The notes under the pieces: model-generated | Told to the model about the DNA's origin: nothing | Databases searched by the model: none | The model's input: the letters and a program-made list of their open reading frames with translations, nothing else | Assembly: GCA_013215095.1 (NCBI GenBank) | Contig: JABSPM010000063.1 | Coordinates: forward strand, 1-64,000 | Direction: 5' to 3' | Source of the DNA: Flavobacteriaceae bacterium | GTDB taxonomy: Bacteria; Bacteroidota; Bacteroidia; Flavobacteriales; Flavobacteriaceae | DNA length: 64,000 nt | Shown here: positions 46,922-57,093 of the stretch, piece by piece | Layout of the letters: each line of letters starts with the position of its first letter | Position numbering within the stretch: the first letter of the stretch is position 1 | Position numbers and translations under genes: made by a program

Positions 46922-47620
46922 TTAAACCATATTTTCATCTGCAAAGCTAAAATATGCTTTTTCGGTTATTATGACATGATCCAACACCTTTATATCTAAA
47001 CTTTCTGAGGCAATTTTTAATTTTTTGGTCAATTGCTGGTCTGCTTTACTTGGTATTAATGTACCTGAGGGATGGTTATGTACTAATATAATGCTGGTTG
47101 CTCCAACTTCTAAAGCCGTCTTAAGTACCAATCTAACATCTACCAGTGTTCCAGTAATCCCACCTTTACTTTGTTGTCTTTTTTGAATAATTTTATTGGA
47201 ATTGTTCATATAAATAATCCAAAATTCTTCATGCGGTAGTTCTCCCAAAATTGGTGCCATTAGATCGAATACGGACTTACTAGAGGTTATTTTATCTCTT
47301 TCTATGACCTCCGCCATTCGTCGTCGTCGTCCAAGCTCCATCGCTGCAACAATAGTTATCGCTTTTGCCTCACCAATACCCTTGAATGTCATGAATTGCT
47401 GAATGGATAGCTTCCCCAATTTATTAAGATTGTGATCTACTGTTGCTAAGATACGTTTGCATAATGCCACCGCACTCTCATCTCTATTACCAGAACCTAT
47501 AAGAATAGCTACAAGCTCAGCGTCACTTAATGCTGATTTACCCTTATCCCGTAATTTTTCACGTGGTTGATCATCCTGCGACCAGTCTTTTATGGATAAT
47601 GATGAAATTTTGTCTGACAT
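46922..47620 (-). CDS. radC: RadC-family (JAMM) protein
   Basis: The 232-residue protein has an N-terminal helix-hairpin-helix region (SALSDAELVAILIGSGNRDE, FMTFKGIGEAKAITIVAAME) and a C-terminal JAMM/MPN domain. The metal motif is EEFWIIYMNN with LVHNHPSGTLIPSKADQQLT. The DNA repair role given to RadC is not well supported in general; a metal-dependent hydrolase is all the domain tells. I start at 47620 (MSDKISSLSIKDWSQ); the in-frame ATG at 47650 would lie inside the promoter region. The gene is first in the minus-strand group radC - deacetylase-like - yjjG. Confidence 0.92.
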   Translation of the reverse strand: MSDKISSLSIKDWSQDDQPREKLRDKGKSALSDAELVAILIGSGNRDESAVALCKRILATVDHNLNKLGKLSIQQFMTFKGIGEAKAITIVAAMELGRRRRMAEVIERDKITSSKSVFDLMAPILGELPHEEFWIIYMNNSNKIIQKRQQSKGGITGTLVDVRLVLKTALEVGATSIILVHNHPSGTLIPSKADQQLTKKLKIASESLDIKVLDHVIITEKAYFSFADENMV

Positions 47621-47652
47621 GTAGTAAATATAATTATTGTATTTTACCAAAA

Positions 47653-47660
47653 CAAAATTA
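47653..47660 (-). promoter_or_regulatory. Possible -7 promoter box of the radC operon
   Basis: The minus strand reads TAATTTTG, a full match to TAnnTTTG, 33 bases before the radC start at 47620. No TTTG is found at -33. If used, transcription would start downstream of the alternative ATG at 47650. Confidence 0.4.
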
Positions 47661-47708
47661 ACAGATACTTACTATGAAATCTTTATATAGTAATGAGGTT
47701 ATACCGAC

Positions 47709-48124
47709 TTCATACATCGCATTGCTCTGCTAAAGGAAAGTTCAACCACAAATTGAGGGACAATGAACATCAATCAAATGCTAAAATATTGTCAGGGACC
47801 TTTGGAAGTTGCAATTGGGAAAAAACAGTTCATAACTAAGGGCAGTTTTATCAAAAAGATGGCATTTAAGTTTTTTAAATCAATGATCATAACGACAAGC
47901 CCTGGAAACGGAATTTGGCAACCGTATCATATTATATTGTTCAAGATTATCTAGATTTCAACAGTGAAAAACTAGCACTTATTGGTGTTATAAATGAATT
48001 TATAGCATTGAAAAATAGCATCAATACACTCGAGCATCCTTACTTTAGAACATTCACTAAGGCATAATGGAGTAAATTGCAATACAAACATCTAGACCAT
48101 CATTTACGCCAATTTGGTGTATAA
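47709..48124 (+). pseudogene. Decayed DUF1569-family gene
   Basis: Three frame pieces join into one family. Piece one, in the frame of an ATG at 47763, reads RIALLKESSTTN, a TGA where Trp is expected, then GTMNINQMLKYCQGPLEVA and IKKMAFKFFKSMI. Piece two, shifted by one base, reads NDKPWKRNLATVSYYIVQDY, then LDFNSEKLALIGVINEFIAL. A TAA occurs at about 48065, after which SKLQYKHLDHHLRQFGV completes the conserved C-terminus. I recognise this as DUF1569 (about 150 residues). So the gene carries two nonsense changes and a frameshift and is not functional. The extent at the 5' end is approximate. Confidence 0.75.
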
Positions 48125-48312
48125 GTTGCGCCATTTCTCTACCCCTAGATTACTCAGTTAAAATGCGTTTTTTTTTGTTTATATAAGGTCGAACATAAAT
48201 GCCTAAACTTAGTAATCTATGATTCCTTTTTGTACTGAAATCGAAAAGAAAAAAGGGCGTTTTACTCACGTAATTTCAAATGGAAAATGGTATTAGCATC
48301 GGAAAAACGTCT
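48125..48312. other. Intergenic stretch with one unassigned peptide frame
   Basis: Between the DUF1569 remnant and the mpl stop, a plus-strand ATG near 48221 opens a frame of about 25 codons (FCTEIEKKKGRFTHVISNGK) that reaches a TAG and then stays open into mpl. It may be another gene fragment, but I do not recognise it. No clear terminator for mpl is seen. Confidence 0.35.
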
Positions 48313-49665
48313 TTAAATCAAGCCTTTGACTGCCTCAAAATCCAAACCTCCATAATTTCCAGAACTCATTAGTAACAAGGCTTTATCCATCATATCTTGA
48401 GAAAACAAATAATCTTTAAAATCCTTTGGATCAGTATAAATGATTAAATCATCTCGTTTAAACGCAGCAGCAATTTGCTCATGAGATACCGCGTCTAGTT
48501 TTTTTATTTCCACAGCATGTGGCGAATAAAATACCACAGCAACATCCGCTGCGTCTAAAGCGCCTTGATATTCTTTTAAAAATTCGGCATTCAAACTACT
48601 ATAAGTGTGCAGCTCCAAACATGCTAATAATTTACGTTGACTGTATTGTTCTTTTACTGCCATAGTCGTTGCTTTCACTTTGCTTGGCGAATGGGCAAAA
48701 TCTTTATACACTACACTTTTAGAAGATTCTGCTATCTTTTCTAAACGTTTGCTCGCACCCTTAAATGTAGAAATCGCTTCGTAGAAATCGTCCTCATCTA
48801 CACCCATTTGCTGGCAAATCCATTTTGCTCCAGATAAATTATTCAGATTATGTTTTCCAAAGACTTCAATTGGCATTAGCCCATCTGAAGTTTCTAATAA
48901 TGTTTCCCCGTCTTTAATGATATATTCTGGCGTATCGTAAGGTAATTTACGTATTGGATTTTCTGAGTTTTCAACAACAGCCTTTACGGTCGCATCTTCT
49001 ATATTGTAAGTAATACTTCCACCTTTGGTAATACTATCTATAAATATACTAAACTGTTCGACATAATTTTCAAGAGTTGGAAATACATTGATATGATCCC
49101 AAGCAATACCAGTTAACAGGGCGATATTGGGTTGGTATAAGTGAAACTTTGGACGTCTGTCAATTGGTGAACTCAAATACTCATCCCCTTCTAAAACCAT
49201 GAAATCATTATCTTCGGTAAGTTTTACCATCACATCAAATCCTTCTAATTGTGCACCAACCATATAATCTACATCAATATCATGATAATGCATTACATGA
49301 AGTATCATAGAGGTTATGGTTGTTTTGCCATGACTACCACCAATAACCACTCTAGTTTTGTGCTTACACTGCTCATACAAAAATTCTGGATAGCTATAGA
49401 TTTTCACACCCAGTTCTTGTGCTTTCAATAGTTCGGGGTTATCAGATTTTGCATGCATTCCTAATACAATAGCATCTAAATTTGTTGTGATTTTTTCTGG
49501 AAACCAACCAAAAGATTCAGGTAATAAACCTTTGGCTTCTAATCTAGATTTTGACGGGTCAAAAATAGTATCGTCACTTCCTGTGACTAGATATCCTTTA
49601 TTATGCAGAGCAATAGCCAAATTATGCATCGCTGCACCACCTATAGCGATAAAATGTACGTTCAT
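48313..49665 (-). CDS. mpl: UDP-N-acetylmuramate:L-Ala-gamma-D-Glu-meso-DAP ligase (murein peptide recycling)
   Basis: The 450-residue Mur-ligase-family enzyme joins recycled murein tripeptide to UDP-MurNAc. The N-terminal domain reads MNVHFIAIGGAAMHNLAIAL with the Rossmann nucleotide motif. The ATP-binding P-loop is VIGGSHGKTTITSMILHVMH. The central and C-terminal domains show EGDEYLSSPIDRRPKF and KHNLNNLSGAKWICQQMGVD. The short N-terminal motif and the EYL segment favour Mpl over MurC, which matters because the two are alike. It is a single-gene unit on the minus strand. Confidence 0.9.
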   Translation of the reverse strand: MNVHFIAIGGAAMHNLAIALHNKGYLVTGSDDTIFDPSKSRLEAKGLLPESFGWFPEKITTNLDAIVLGMHAKSDNPELLKAQELGVKIYSYPEFLYEQCKHKTRVVIGGSHGKTTITSMILHVMHYHDIDVDYMVGAQLEGFDVMVKLTEDNDFMVLEGDEYLSSPIDRRPKFHLYQPNIALLTGIAWDHINVFPTLENYVEQFSIFIDSITKGGSITYNIEDATVKAVVENSENPIRKLPYDTPEYIIKDGETLLETSDGLMPIEVFGKHNLNNLSGAKWICQQMGVDEDDFYEAISTFKGASKRLEKIAESSKSVVYKDFAHSPSKVKATTMAVKEQYSQRKLLACLELHTYSSLNAEFLKEYQGALDAADVAVVFYSPHAVEIKKLDAVSHEQIAAAFKRDDLIIYTDPKDFKDYLFSQDMMDKALLLMSSGNYGGLDFEAVKGLI

Positions 49666-49883
49666 ATTACAAAGATGAAATTACTTGATCATAATTCCTA
49701 ATTCAGGATTCAGAATTTATACCCCTATATGCATATTTATTTTTTATGATTTTGCGCTAGTATCAAATTATGTAACTCATATTAGATTGTATACCGACTT
49801 TAACTTGAATACAGCCTACTACAACATAAATAAAAGAAACCCTTACATCGCATTTAGAACCTAGAAACACTCGTGTAAAACTA

Positions 49884-49912
49884 GCTAAAAACACCCTTTT
49901 ATTATTTTTAGC
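49884..49912 (-). terminator. Weak AT-rich hairpin after the TPR gene
   Basis: GCTAAAAA (49884-49891) and TTTTTAGC (49905-49912) form an 8-bp stem with a 13-base loop, 21 bases beyond the TPR gene stop. The stem is AT-rich and no long T-run follows, so its strength is doubtful. The rest of 49666-49932 holds no gene that I can see. Confidence 0.35.
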
Positions 49913-49932
49913 ATGGTTTCGAATCACTAGAT

Positions 49933-50886
49933 TTAAAGTTTCATAATCGCTTGTTTTTCTTCTAGTGCCTGTTCAAAATCTATGCGTATTGCTAGTGCCT
50001 TATTAATCCAGTGTAAAGCTTCTAGTTTGTTGCCTCTATTTTTATAAATCTGTGCCATTCGAAAATAGGCCCATTCTATAGGAACCCCATCCTTAGATGA
50101 GTGGTTTTTGATAAACACTTTTAAACAACGCTCCCCTTTATCTAATTGAAGATTATAATCTGCACATACCTTTCCCATCTGATAATTCAATGTATTTCTT
50201 CTAAAATTTTCATAAGCAGTTTCTATGTTTTTTAAAGCATCTTCTGGGCGATTTTCTCTCTCATATAAATTTGTTAATTTCTGAAAACAATTCAAAGACC
50301 CACCAACCCCAATAGCCTTTTTAAAATATATTTCTGCCAATTCTGAGTTATCGTCATATTCATAAATGTATCCTTTAGCTAAATAACCATCTACTAAGGA
50401 TAATTGCTCCAACTCATTGGCAAAATTTAGGGCTTTCGATTTACTTCCGCCTATAATAGCTGGTAATTGCATATAATATTCTACCAATGCCCAACGGGTA
50501 TCAATATGCTTAGCGTCTAATTGTGCTGCCTTTAAAAATGCCGCTTCAATTTCTCCAATCATACCCAAAGCTTTCCATTTTGAGACTTTTAAAGCTTTCA
50601 TACCCATAGCACCACCATATTTGTAATGGTAAGTGGCATTTTTAGAATCTTTAATCACAAGTCTCTTATAAATTTTCATTGCTTTACCCCACTGATTTTG
50701 ATAAGCTAACGCGTCACCATAAAATTCGAGAGCAAGCTTATCTTCAGGTTTAGACTCTAACACTTTAAGTGCGTTCTCCTCTACTATTTTATAAGATTTA
50801 TCCGCAATAAGCTGTGTCATCTGTGCTTTAAACGACTGACCAAATAACATCAAAGGGAAAAAAAATAATACTAGTGTTTGTTTCAT
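49933..50886 (-). CDS. Exported TPR-repeat protein
   Basis: The 317-residue protein has a signal peptide (MKQTLVLFFFPLMLFGQSFK) and tetratricopeptide helices for most of its length. Examples are ALEFYGDALAYQNQWGKAMK, YHYKYGGAMGMKALKVSKWK, EIYFKKAIGVGGSLNCFQKL and YFRMAQIYKNRGNKLEALHW. These make a protein-binding scaffold in the periplasm or at the outer membrane. The partner is not known. It is divergent from the alpha-2-macroglobulin gene at 51028 with 141 bases between. Confidence 0.85.
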   Translation of the reverse strand: MKQTLVLFFFPLMLFGQSFKAQMTQLIADKSYKIVEENALKVLESKPEDKLALEFYGDALAYQNQWGKAMKIYKRLVIKDSKNATYHYKYGGAMGMKALKVSKWKALGMIGEIEAAFLKAAQLDAKHIDTRWALVEYYMQLPAIIGGSKSKALNFANELEQLSLVDGYLAKGYIYEYDDNSELAEIYFKKAIGVGGSLNCFQKLTNLYERENRPEDALKNIETAYENFRRNTLNYQMGKVCADYNLQLDKGERCLKVFIKNHSSKDGVPIEWAYFRMAQIYKNRGNKLEALHWINKALAIRIDFEQALEEKQAIMKL

Positions 50887-51027
50887 TTATAAAACATAAG
50901 TTAAAATACTAACATAAGTATCTATGTTCACCCCAAAAATAACTATCTTCACTAAACAATAAAGATTATTTGCGCATTTTCTTTTTTTTGGAATAACTTT
51001 TGAAGTTATTTTCACATAAATTATTTT

Positions 51028-54000
51028 TTGATGAAAAACAATACTATTATACTCATAATGATTCTATTATTTGCAACACATTCCAACGCTCAAAATCAAA
51101 ATTATGATACACTATGGGATACGGTTGAAAAATTTGAAAAAGAAGGTCTAACAAATTCAGCCTTAGACATCGTGACACAAATCTTAGAACAAGCAACTCA
51201 AAGCAAAAACACTACACAAACACTAAAAAGCTTACTGTATAAGAGTAAATATGCTTTAGTTTTAGAAGAGGATGCGCAACTTAAAATTATTAAGGAATTT
51301 AAAACCGAAATTGCGCACAGCACTTTTCCCAAAAAACATATTTTAGAAAATCTATTAGCTCACTTATATTGGCAATACTTTCAAAAAAATCGTTGGCAAT
51401 TTTATGACCGTAGTACTTTGGACAAAAAAGTAGATTCTGTAGATTTTAGAACTTGGGATTTAGAAACTTTATTTAACGAAATAAGTAAACACTTTGAAGC
51501 CTCACTGCAAAATGGATTACTATTGCAACAAACGCCTTTAGAGCAATTTGACGCATTACTTATTACCGAAGAAAACTCGCAATTATATAGACCTACATTA
51601 TTTGACTTTTTAGCTCATAACGCTTTAGCATTTTACAAAAAAAATGAAAATACAATTACAAAACCGTCTTACAAATTTGAAATAGACGACCCTATTTTAC
51701 TAAGTGATGCAAAAACGTTTTGCTCATTTAATATTCAATCTAAAGACAGTAGTGCATTACAATTAAAAGCATTAAAAATTTATCAGAATCTCATACAATT
51801 CCATCTCAAAGACAGCACTCCAATAGCCCTAACCGATGTAGATATAGAACGACTCAAATTTGTGAATAAACATGCTACGTTTGCCAATAAAAATTCCGTG
51901 TTTGAGCAAAGCTTAAAACAATCCATCGACACTTATAAAAATAACGAGGTTTCAGGCTTATATCAACACGAATTAGCGGCATTATATCACCAACAAGGTC
52001 TTAAATATAGCGCATCCTCCAATACAGAGCAAAGATGGCAATTAAAGGCTGCAATGCGTTTAGCAGAATCTGTTATTCATCAGTATCCTAAAACTAGGGC
52101 AGAACAACTTTGCTCAATTTTAAAAGCACAACTGCTTCAACCAGAATTGCGCATTCAAACCGAACATTATATCCCTTCCAACAAAGCCTCAAAACTATTG
52201 GTAAGTTATAAAAATATTGACGCTTTAAATTTTAGTCTTTATCATTTGAGCCAAAAGCAATGGAAACGTTTTAGTAAGCTCTATAAAAAAGACAAACAAT
52301 TGACGTTTATTAAAACACTGAAAGCATCTAAAGCTTGGACGCAAGACTTAATTGACAAGGGGGATTATCAAAATCATAGTGTAGAAGCGCCTATAGCAAG
52401 TTTAAGCAATGGTCATTACCTCATCTTTGCAAGTACTAAAACTCAGCAAGCTTTCGCTACACTGCAAGTTACCAATTTTGCTCTAGTAGAAAAGACAACA
52501 ACAAAGCAACACACCTATCAAATCATTGACCGTAACAATGGTACACCTATAGCAAATGCTTCTGTTAAAATTTCCTATAAAAAAAACTATCGTGACGCTT
52601 ATACTACGCTTAACAAGACTACTGATATAAATGGCGAATTTGTCTTAGAAAAAACAAAGCTGCAATACGCTAATATGTATATTGAAGTCCAAAAAAATAA
52701 TGAAACTGCATATTTTGGAAACTACTATATCCATCAATACAATGAGAAAAGTGACACCTCAGACCATGTAACTCACAATAGCTTTTTGTTTACAGACCGC
52801 AGTATATATAGACCTGGCCAAACGGTATATTTTAAGGGAATTTTAATGGAAACCTTTAAAAACAGTAGCACAGTAACTGCAAATCAATCGGTGTTTGTTT
52901 CATTATATAATGCTAATGAGCAAATGGTCTCTGAGCTTGACTTTGTGACGAATGAATTTGGCGCTTTTAACGGTGAATTTGTGTTGCCAAATACAGGTTT
53001 AACTGGCGAATTTTACATAAGAACTTATAGTAATGGACGTGTTGATAATTACAGTTATTTCTCTGTAGAAGCCTATAAACGCCCAAAATTTGAAACCCAA
53101 TTTAAACCGATTACTGAAAGTTTTAAAGTCAATGATTCCGTTAGCATTACAGGAGAAGCAATCGCCTTTGCAGGCACAACTATTACAGATGCCAAAGTTA
53201 TATATCGTGTCCATAGAAAAGTACAATATCCTAAATGGTTCTATTGGCATCGTCCGCAATTTTCTAGTGCAACTCAAGAAATTGCACACGGTGAGACTAC
53301 CACTAATGCATCTGGAGCATTCACCATAAATTTTAAGGCCATTCCAGACCTGGAAGTAGACAGCTCCAATTTACCTGTTTTTAACTACGAAATCACAGCT
53401 GATGTCACCGACATAAATGGCGAGACTCGCAGCACTACAACAACGGTTAAGGTTGGTTATCATTCACTTATAGCAACTATTGGTGTTTCAAATCGTTTGG
53501 ACAAAACCGATAAATCGCATAAATTACAGATTACTACCAAAAATTTAAATGGCGAATTTATTGCTGCAAAAGGCAGTATAAAAATACATAAACTTAGCGC
53601 CCCTAAAGCTACCTTAAGAAAACGTCCTTGGGACGCACCAGACTATAAATTACAAAATGAAGCGACGTTCAAAACCTTATTTCCTCATGAAGCTTATAAT
53701 AATGAAGACGACCCAAAACACTGGAAAAAAGGAACGCTCGTTTTTGATAAAACGTTTGATACTAATGCTTCTAATAATTTAAACTTAGGAAACATTAAAC
53801 GCTGGTTATCTGGACAATACCTCATAACTTTAACTTCTATAGATGCCTTTGGACAAACGGTTAAAGACGAAACCAGAGTCGAATTGTATAGTAATAAAGA
53901 TAAAACTTTAGCAGATAATCAATTATTACAAATACACACAGATAAGTTGCAATATGAGCCTGGCGAAACTGCCATAGTAACTATAAGCTCCGCTACTCAT

Positions 54001-57000
54001 CTTAAAGTATTTATTGAAATTGAAAAGCAAGAGCAAATCACAAAAAAGGAAATTGTAGAACTCAATAACAGTAAGCATAAGCTTATTATTCCTATAAATC
54101 CAGACGATGTTGGTGGTTTTGTTCTCCATTATAGCACTGCCGCTTTTAATAGTATTAAGGCATCCTCAATTGCTATCAATGTGCCCTATCCTAAAGTCGA
54201 TTTAGATATTGAAATTAGCACCTTTAGAGATAAAATACAACCTGGAATGGAGGAAACTTGGAGTTTCAAAATTAAAGGACCTAAAGGTAATAAAGTGAGT
54301 GCCGAATTACTAGCAAATATGTATGATGCGTCTTTAGAGCAATTTAAAACACACGACTGGAACTTTAACCCTATCCAGCAACCAATCTATTATTCTAACT
54401 ATAGCATAGAGGTCTCGCAGTGTTTTGGAATATCACATTTCAAAATACTAAACGCTTCCCACATTAAACCAATGTTAACTTATAAATCTTATGATGCTTT
54501 AAATTGGTTTGGGTTCTCTTTTAATAACGATGCTAGAAACGTATCAATTAGAGGTTATAACTCTAATTTAAGAAAAAAGAAAGCTATTGGTTATGCCGTA
54601 AGTGAGGTTAAAGCTGAAGCACTAAATAGCCCGCCTGATACTTTTCAAGATTCATTAGCAGGAAAAACTGCGGGAATAGCTATTGAGAGTGACAACCAAG
54701 ATGATGCTATACAAGCAAACTTTAACACCATAAAAATTCGTAAAAACCTTCAAGAAACAGCCTTTTTCTTTCCTAACTTAAAAACAGATAGAATGGGCAA
54801 CGTGAGTTTTAGCTTTACCGCCCCAGAAGCCTTAACGCAATGGAAGTTGCAGCTTCTTGCACATACCAAAACTCTTGAAAGTGCGACTAAGACCTTAGAA
54901 ACAGTTACTCAAAAAGAATTGATGGTAGTACCTAATGCCCCCCGTTTCCTGCGAGAGGGCGACCAGATAATCATAAGTTCAAAAATCTCAAACCTTAGCG
55001 ATACGAAATTATCAGGAGAAGCAAAACTAGAATTAAGTGATGCTGTAACTGGAGCGGACATTACATCACAACTTATCAGCTCAAACTCAGTAAGCCCCTT
55101 TACTGTAGACAGTAAGGGTAACACCAATGTTTCATGGCATTTAAGTATCTCAGATAACATACAAGCAGTGCAATATAAAGTTTCAGCAATGGCTGGAACT
55201 TATAGTGATGGCGAGCAAAATATATTGCCTGTATTATCTAATAGACTCTTAGTCACTGAGAGTATGCCAATGTGGGTAGGCTCAAAACAGACCAAAACCT
55301 TTACGCTAGATAAATTAAAACACACAAATTCATCTACCCTAAAGCACCATAATTTAACTTTAGAAATGACTTCTAATCCTGCTTGGTACGCAGTTCAAGC
55401 GCTACCATATCTCATGGAATACCCTTATGATTGTAATGAGCAAACTTTTAGTAGATACTATGCCAATGCTCTAGCAAGTCATATTATTAATACTAGTCCA
55501 AAGCTAAAAACAGTTTTTGAGCAATGGAAATCTAAAGATGTATTACTTTCTAATCTTGAAAAAAATGAAGCACTCAAAACTATCTTAATACAAGAAACAC
55601 CTTGGCTTAGAGCTGCGCAAAGCGAAGCAGAGCAACAACAACGTATCGCTTTATTATTTGACCTGAACACCATGCATAACGCGTTAGAAACTGCTCTAAA
55701 CAAGCTTAAACAAAACCAACATAGCAATGGTGCTTGGGCTTGGTTTAATGGCGGCAAAGACAATCGTTATATCTCACAACATATCATTGCTGGATTTGGG
55801 CACCTCTCAAAACTCAATGCCATAAATAACCCTGGTGATACTCCTATGATTCATAAAGCCATAAGATATCTAGACAACGCATTTATACAAGAATATACAG
55901 ACCTTAAAACCTATAATAAGAATCTAGATTTAAAAAAAGACCACTTAAGTCATACACAGTTGTATTATTTATACATGCGTAGCTTTTTTCCAGAAGTAGA
56001 GACATCTAAACAAATTAAAGACATCCAAAACTATTACCTATCACAAATCAAGAAGTATTGGCGCAAACGCTCTTTATACTCCAAAGGTTTAATGACGCTA
56101 ATAGCTCACCGATTTGATGATGCTAAAACTGCTCGTAAAATTTTAAAATCATTACAAGAAACCAGCATTACTTCTGAAGAATTAGGAATGTACTGGAAAG
56201 AAAACACCAATTCTTGGTTTTGGTATCAAGCACCTATAGAAACACAAGCTTTAATGATTGAAAGTTTTACCGAAGTAGGTGCGGGCATCCAGAGCGAGGC
56301 AAAGCATCTTGAAACTATTGACAATCTAAAAATATGGTTACTCAAAAACAAACAAACTAACCGTTGGAAAACCACCAAGGCCACAACAGAAGCTGTATAT
56401 GCATTATTGCTTCAGGGTAGCGATTGGCTTAGTGTTACTGATATGGTTGACGTGACTGTAGGTCATACTAAAGTTGAACCCTCTAAGCTTGAACACACCA
56501 AGGTTATAGCTGGGACAGGCTATTTCAAAACCTCATGGCAAAACAATAACATTGGACCAGAAATGGCTGATGTAATCATTACCAAAAAAGGAGATGGTAT
56601 TGCTTGGGGAAGTTTATATTGGCAATATTTTGAAGATTTGGACAAGATTACTTCTGCGGATACACCTTTACAACTAAATAAAAAGCTTTTCTTAAAAACA
56701 AATACAGATACTGGGGTTCAGATTACCGATATTACTGCCAACACAGCACTTAAAGTAGGTGATTTAATTACAGTTCGTATTGAATTACACAGCGATAGAA
56801 CAATGGAATTTGTGCACATGAAAGATATGCGTGCTTCGGGCTTAGAACCCATAAATGTCATGTCTAAATACAAATGGCAAGATGGACTGGGGTACTATGA
56901 AAGCACCAAAGATGCCGCGACCAATTTTTTCTTTGACTATCTACCAAAAGGAGTCTATGTATTTGAATATGATTTACGTGTTAACAATCCAGGAAGTATG

Positions 57001-57093
57001 AGTAATGGTATTACTACCATCCAAAGTATGTACGCACCAGAATTTAGCAGTCATAGCGAGGGTACAAAACTATTAGTACATCATAAACCATAG
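51028..57093 (+). CDS. Alpha-2-macroglobulin family protein with thioester motif
   Basis: This 2021-residue exported protein is a bacterial relative of host protease-trapping alpha-2-macroglobulin. A non-lipid signal peptide covers about 1-21 (ATHSNAQNQN). A helical region follows to about residue 380. The MG2-type domain shows TDRSIYRPGQTVYFKG near residue 588. The central A2M block FFFPNLKTDRMGNVSFSFTA lies near residue 1246. The thioester site CNEQ is at residues 1469-1472, within EYPYDCNEQTFSRY, so the reactive bond can form. Thioester-domain helices follow (GAWAWFNGGKDNRY). At about residues 1184-1210 it carries RKKKAIGYAVSEVK and DSLAGKTAGIAIES, which resemble the plug start of SusC receptors. 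It may trap proteases that enter the periplasm; substrate and partner are unknown. It stands alone. Confidence 0.92.
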   Translation: MMKNNTIILIMILLFATHSNAQNQNYDTLWDTVEKFEKEGLTNSALDIVTQILEQATQSKNTTQTLKSLLYKSKYALVLEEDAQLKIIKEFKTEIAHSTFPKKHILENLLAHLYWQYFQKNRWQFYDRSTLDKKVDSVDFRTWDLETLFNEISKHFEASLQNGLLLQQTPLEQFDALLITEENSQLYRPTLFDFLAHNALAFYKKNENTITKPSYKFEIDDPILLSDAKTFCSFNIQSKDSSALQLKALKIYQNLIQFHLKDSTPIALTDVDIERLKFVNKHATFANKNSVFEQSLKQSIDTYKNNEVSGLYQHELAALYHQQGLKYSASSNTEQRWQLKAAMRLAESVIHQYPKTRAEQLCSILKAQLLQPELRIQTEHYIPSNKASKLLVSYKNIDALNFSLYHLSQKQWKRFSKLYKKDKQLTFIKTLKASKAWTQDLIDKGDYQNHSVEAPIASLSNGHYLIFASTKTQQAFATLQVTNFALVEKTTTKQHTYQIIDRNNGTPIANASVKISYKKNYRDAYTTLNKTTDINGEFVLEKTKLQYANMYIEVQKNNETAYFGNYYIHQYNEKSDTSDHVTHNSFLFTDRSIYRPGQTVYFKGILMETFKNSSTVTANQSVFVSLYNANEQMVSELDFVTNEFGAFNGEFVLPNTGLTGEFYIRTYSNGRVDNYSYFSVEAYKRPKFETQFKPITESFKVNDSVSITGEAIAFAGTTITDAKVIYRVHRKVQYPKWFYWHRPQFSSATQEIAHGETTTNASGAFTINFKAIPDLEVDSSNLPVFNYEITADVTDINGETRSTTTTVKVGYHSLIATIGVSNRLDKTDKSHKLQITTKNLNGEFIAAKGSIKIHKLSAPKATLRKRPWDAPDYKLQNEATFKTLFPHEAYNNEDDPKHWKKGTLVFDKTFDTNASNNLNLGNIKRWLSGQYLITLTSIDAFGQTVKDETRVELYSNKDKTLADNQLLQIHTDKLQYEPGETAIVTISSATHLKVFIEIEKQEQITKKEIVELNNSKHKLIIPINPDDVGGFVLHYSTAAFNSIKASSIAINVPYPKVDLDIEISTFRDKIQPGMEETWSFKIKGPKGNKVSAELLANMYDASLEQFKTHDWNFNPIQQPIYYSNYSIEVSQCFGISHFKILNASHIKPMLTYKSYDALNWFGFSFNNDARNVSIRGYNSNLRKKKAIGYAVSEVKAEALNSPPDTFQDSLAGKTAGIAIESDNQDDAIQANFNTIKIRKNLQETAFFFPNLKTDRMGNVSFSFTAPEALTQWKLQLLAHTKTLESATKTLETVTQKELMVVPNAPRFLREGDQIIISSKISNLSDTKLSGEAKLELSDAVTGADITSQLISSNSVSPFTVDSKGNTNVSWHLSISDNIQAVQYKVSAMAGTYSDGEQNILPVLSNRLLVTESMPMWVGSKQTKTFTLDKLKHTNSSTLKHHNLTLEMTSNPAWYAVQALPYLMEYPYDCNEQTFSRYYANALASHIINTSPKLKTVFEQWKSKDVLLSNLEKNEALKTILIQETPWLRAAQSEAEQQQRIALLFDLNTMHNALETALNKLKQNQHSNGAWAWFNGGKDNRYISQHIIAGFGHLSKLNAINNPGDTPMIHKAIRYLDNAFIQEYTDLKTYNKNLDLKKDHLSHTQLYYLYMRSFFPEVETSKQIKDIQNYYLSQIKKYWRKRSLYSKGLMTLIAHRFDDAKTARKILKSLQETSITSEELGMYWKENTNSWFWYQAPIETQALMIESFTEVGAGIQSEAKHLETIDNLKIWLLKNKQTNRWKTTKATTEAVYALLLQGSDWLSVTDMVDVTVGHTKVEPSKLEHTKVIAGTGYFKTSWQNNNIGPEMADVIITKKGDGIAWGSLYWQYFEDLDKITSADTPLQLNKKLFLKTNTDTGVQITDITANTALKVGDLITVRIELHSDRTMEFVHMKDMRASGLEPINVMSKYKWQDGLGYYESTKDAATNFFFDYLPKGVYVFEYDLRVNNPGSMSNGITTIQSMYAPEFSSHSEGTKLLVHHKP

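Noticed and set aside
47620-47650. RadC start at 47650
   Set aside because: The added residues (MVKYNNYIYY) are atypical, and a -7 box lies only three bases upstream of it.
47763-47954. A 63-codon plus-strand frame taken as a real small gene
   Set aside because: It is only one frame piece of the DUF1569 remnant; its last 15 codons are the out-of-frame reading of a conserved segment.
49912-49930. GGTTTCGAATCAC taken as a tRNA T-loop
   Set aside because: No tRNA acceptor or anticodon stems could be built around it; no tRNA gene was found in the window.
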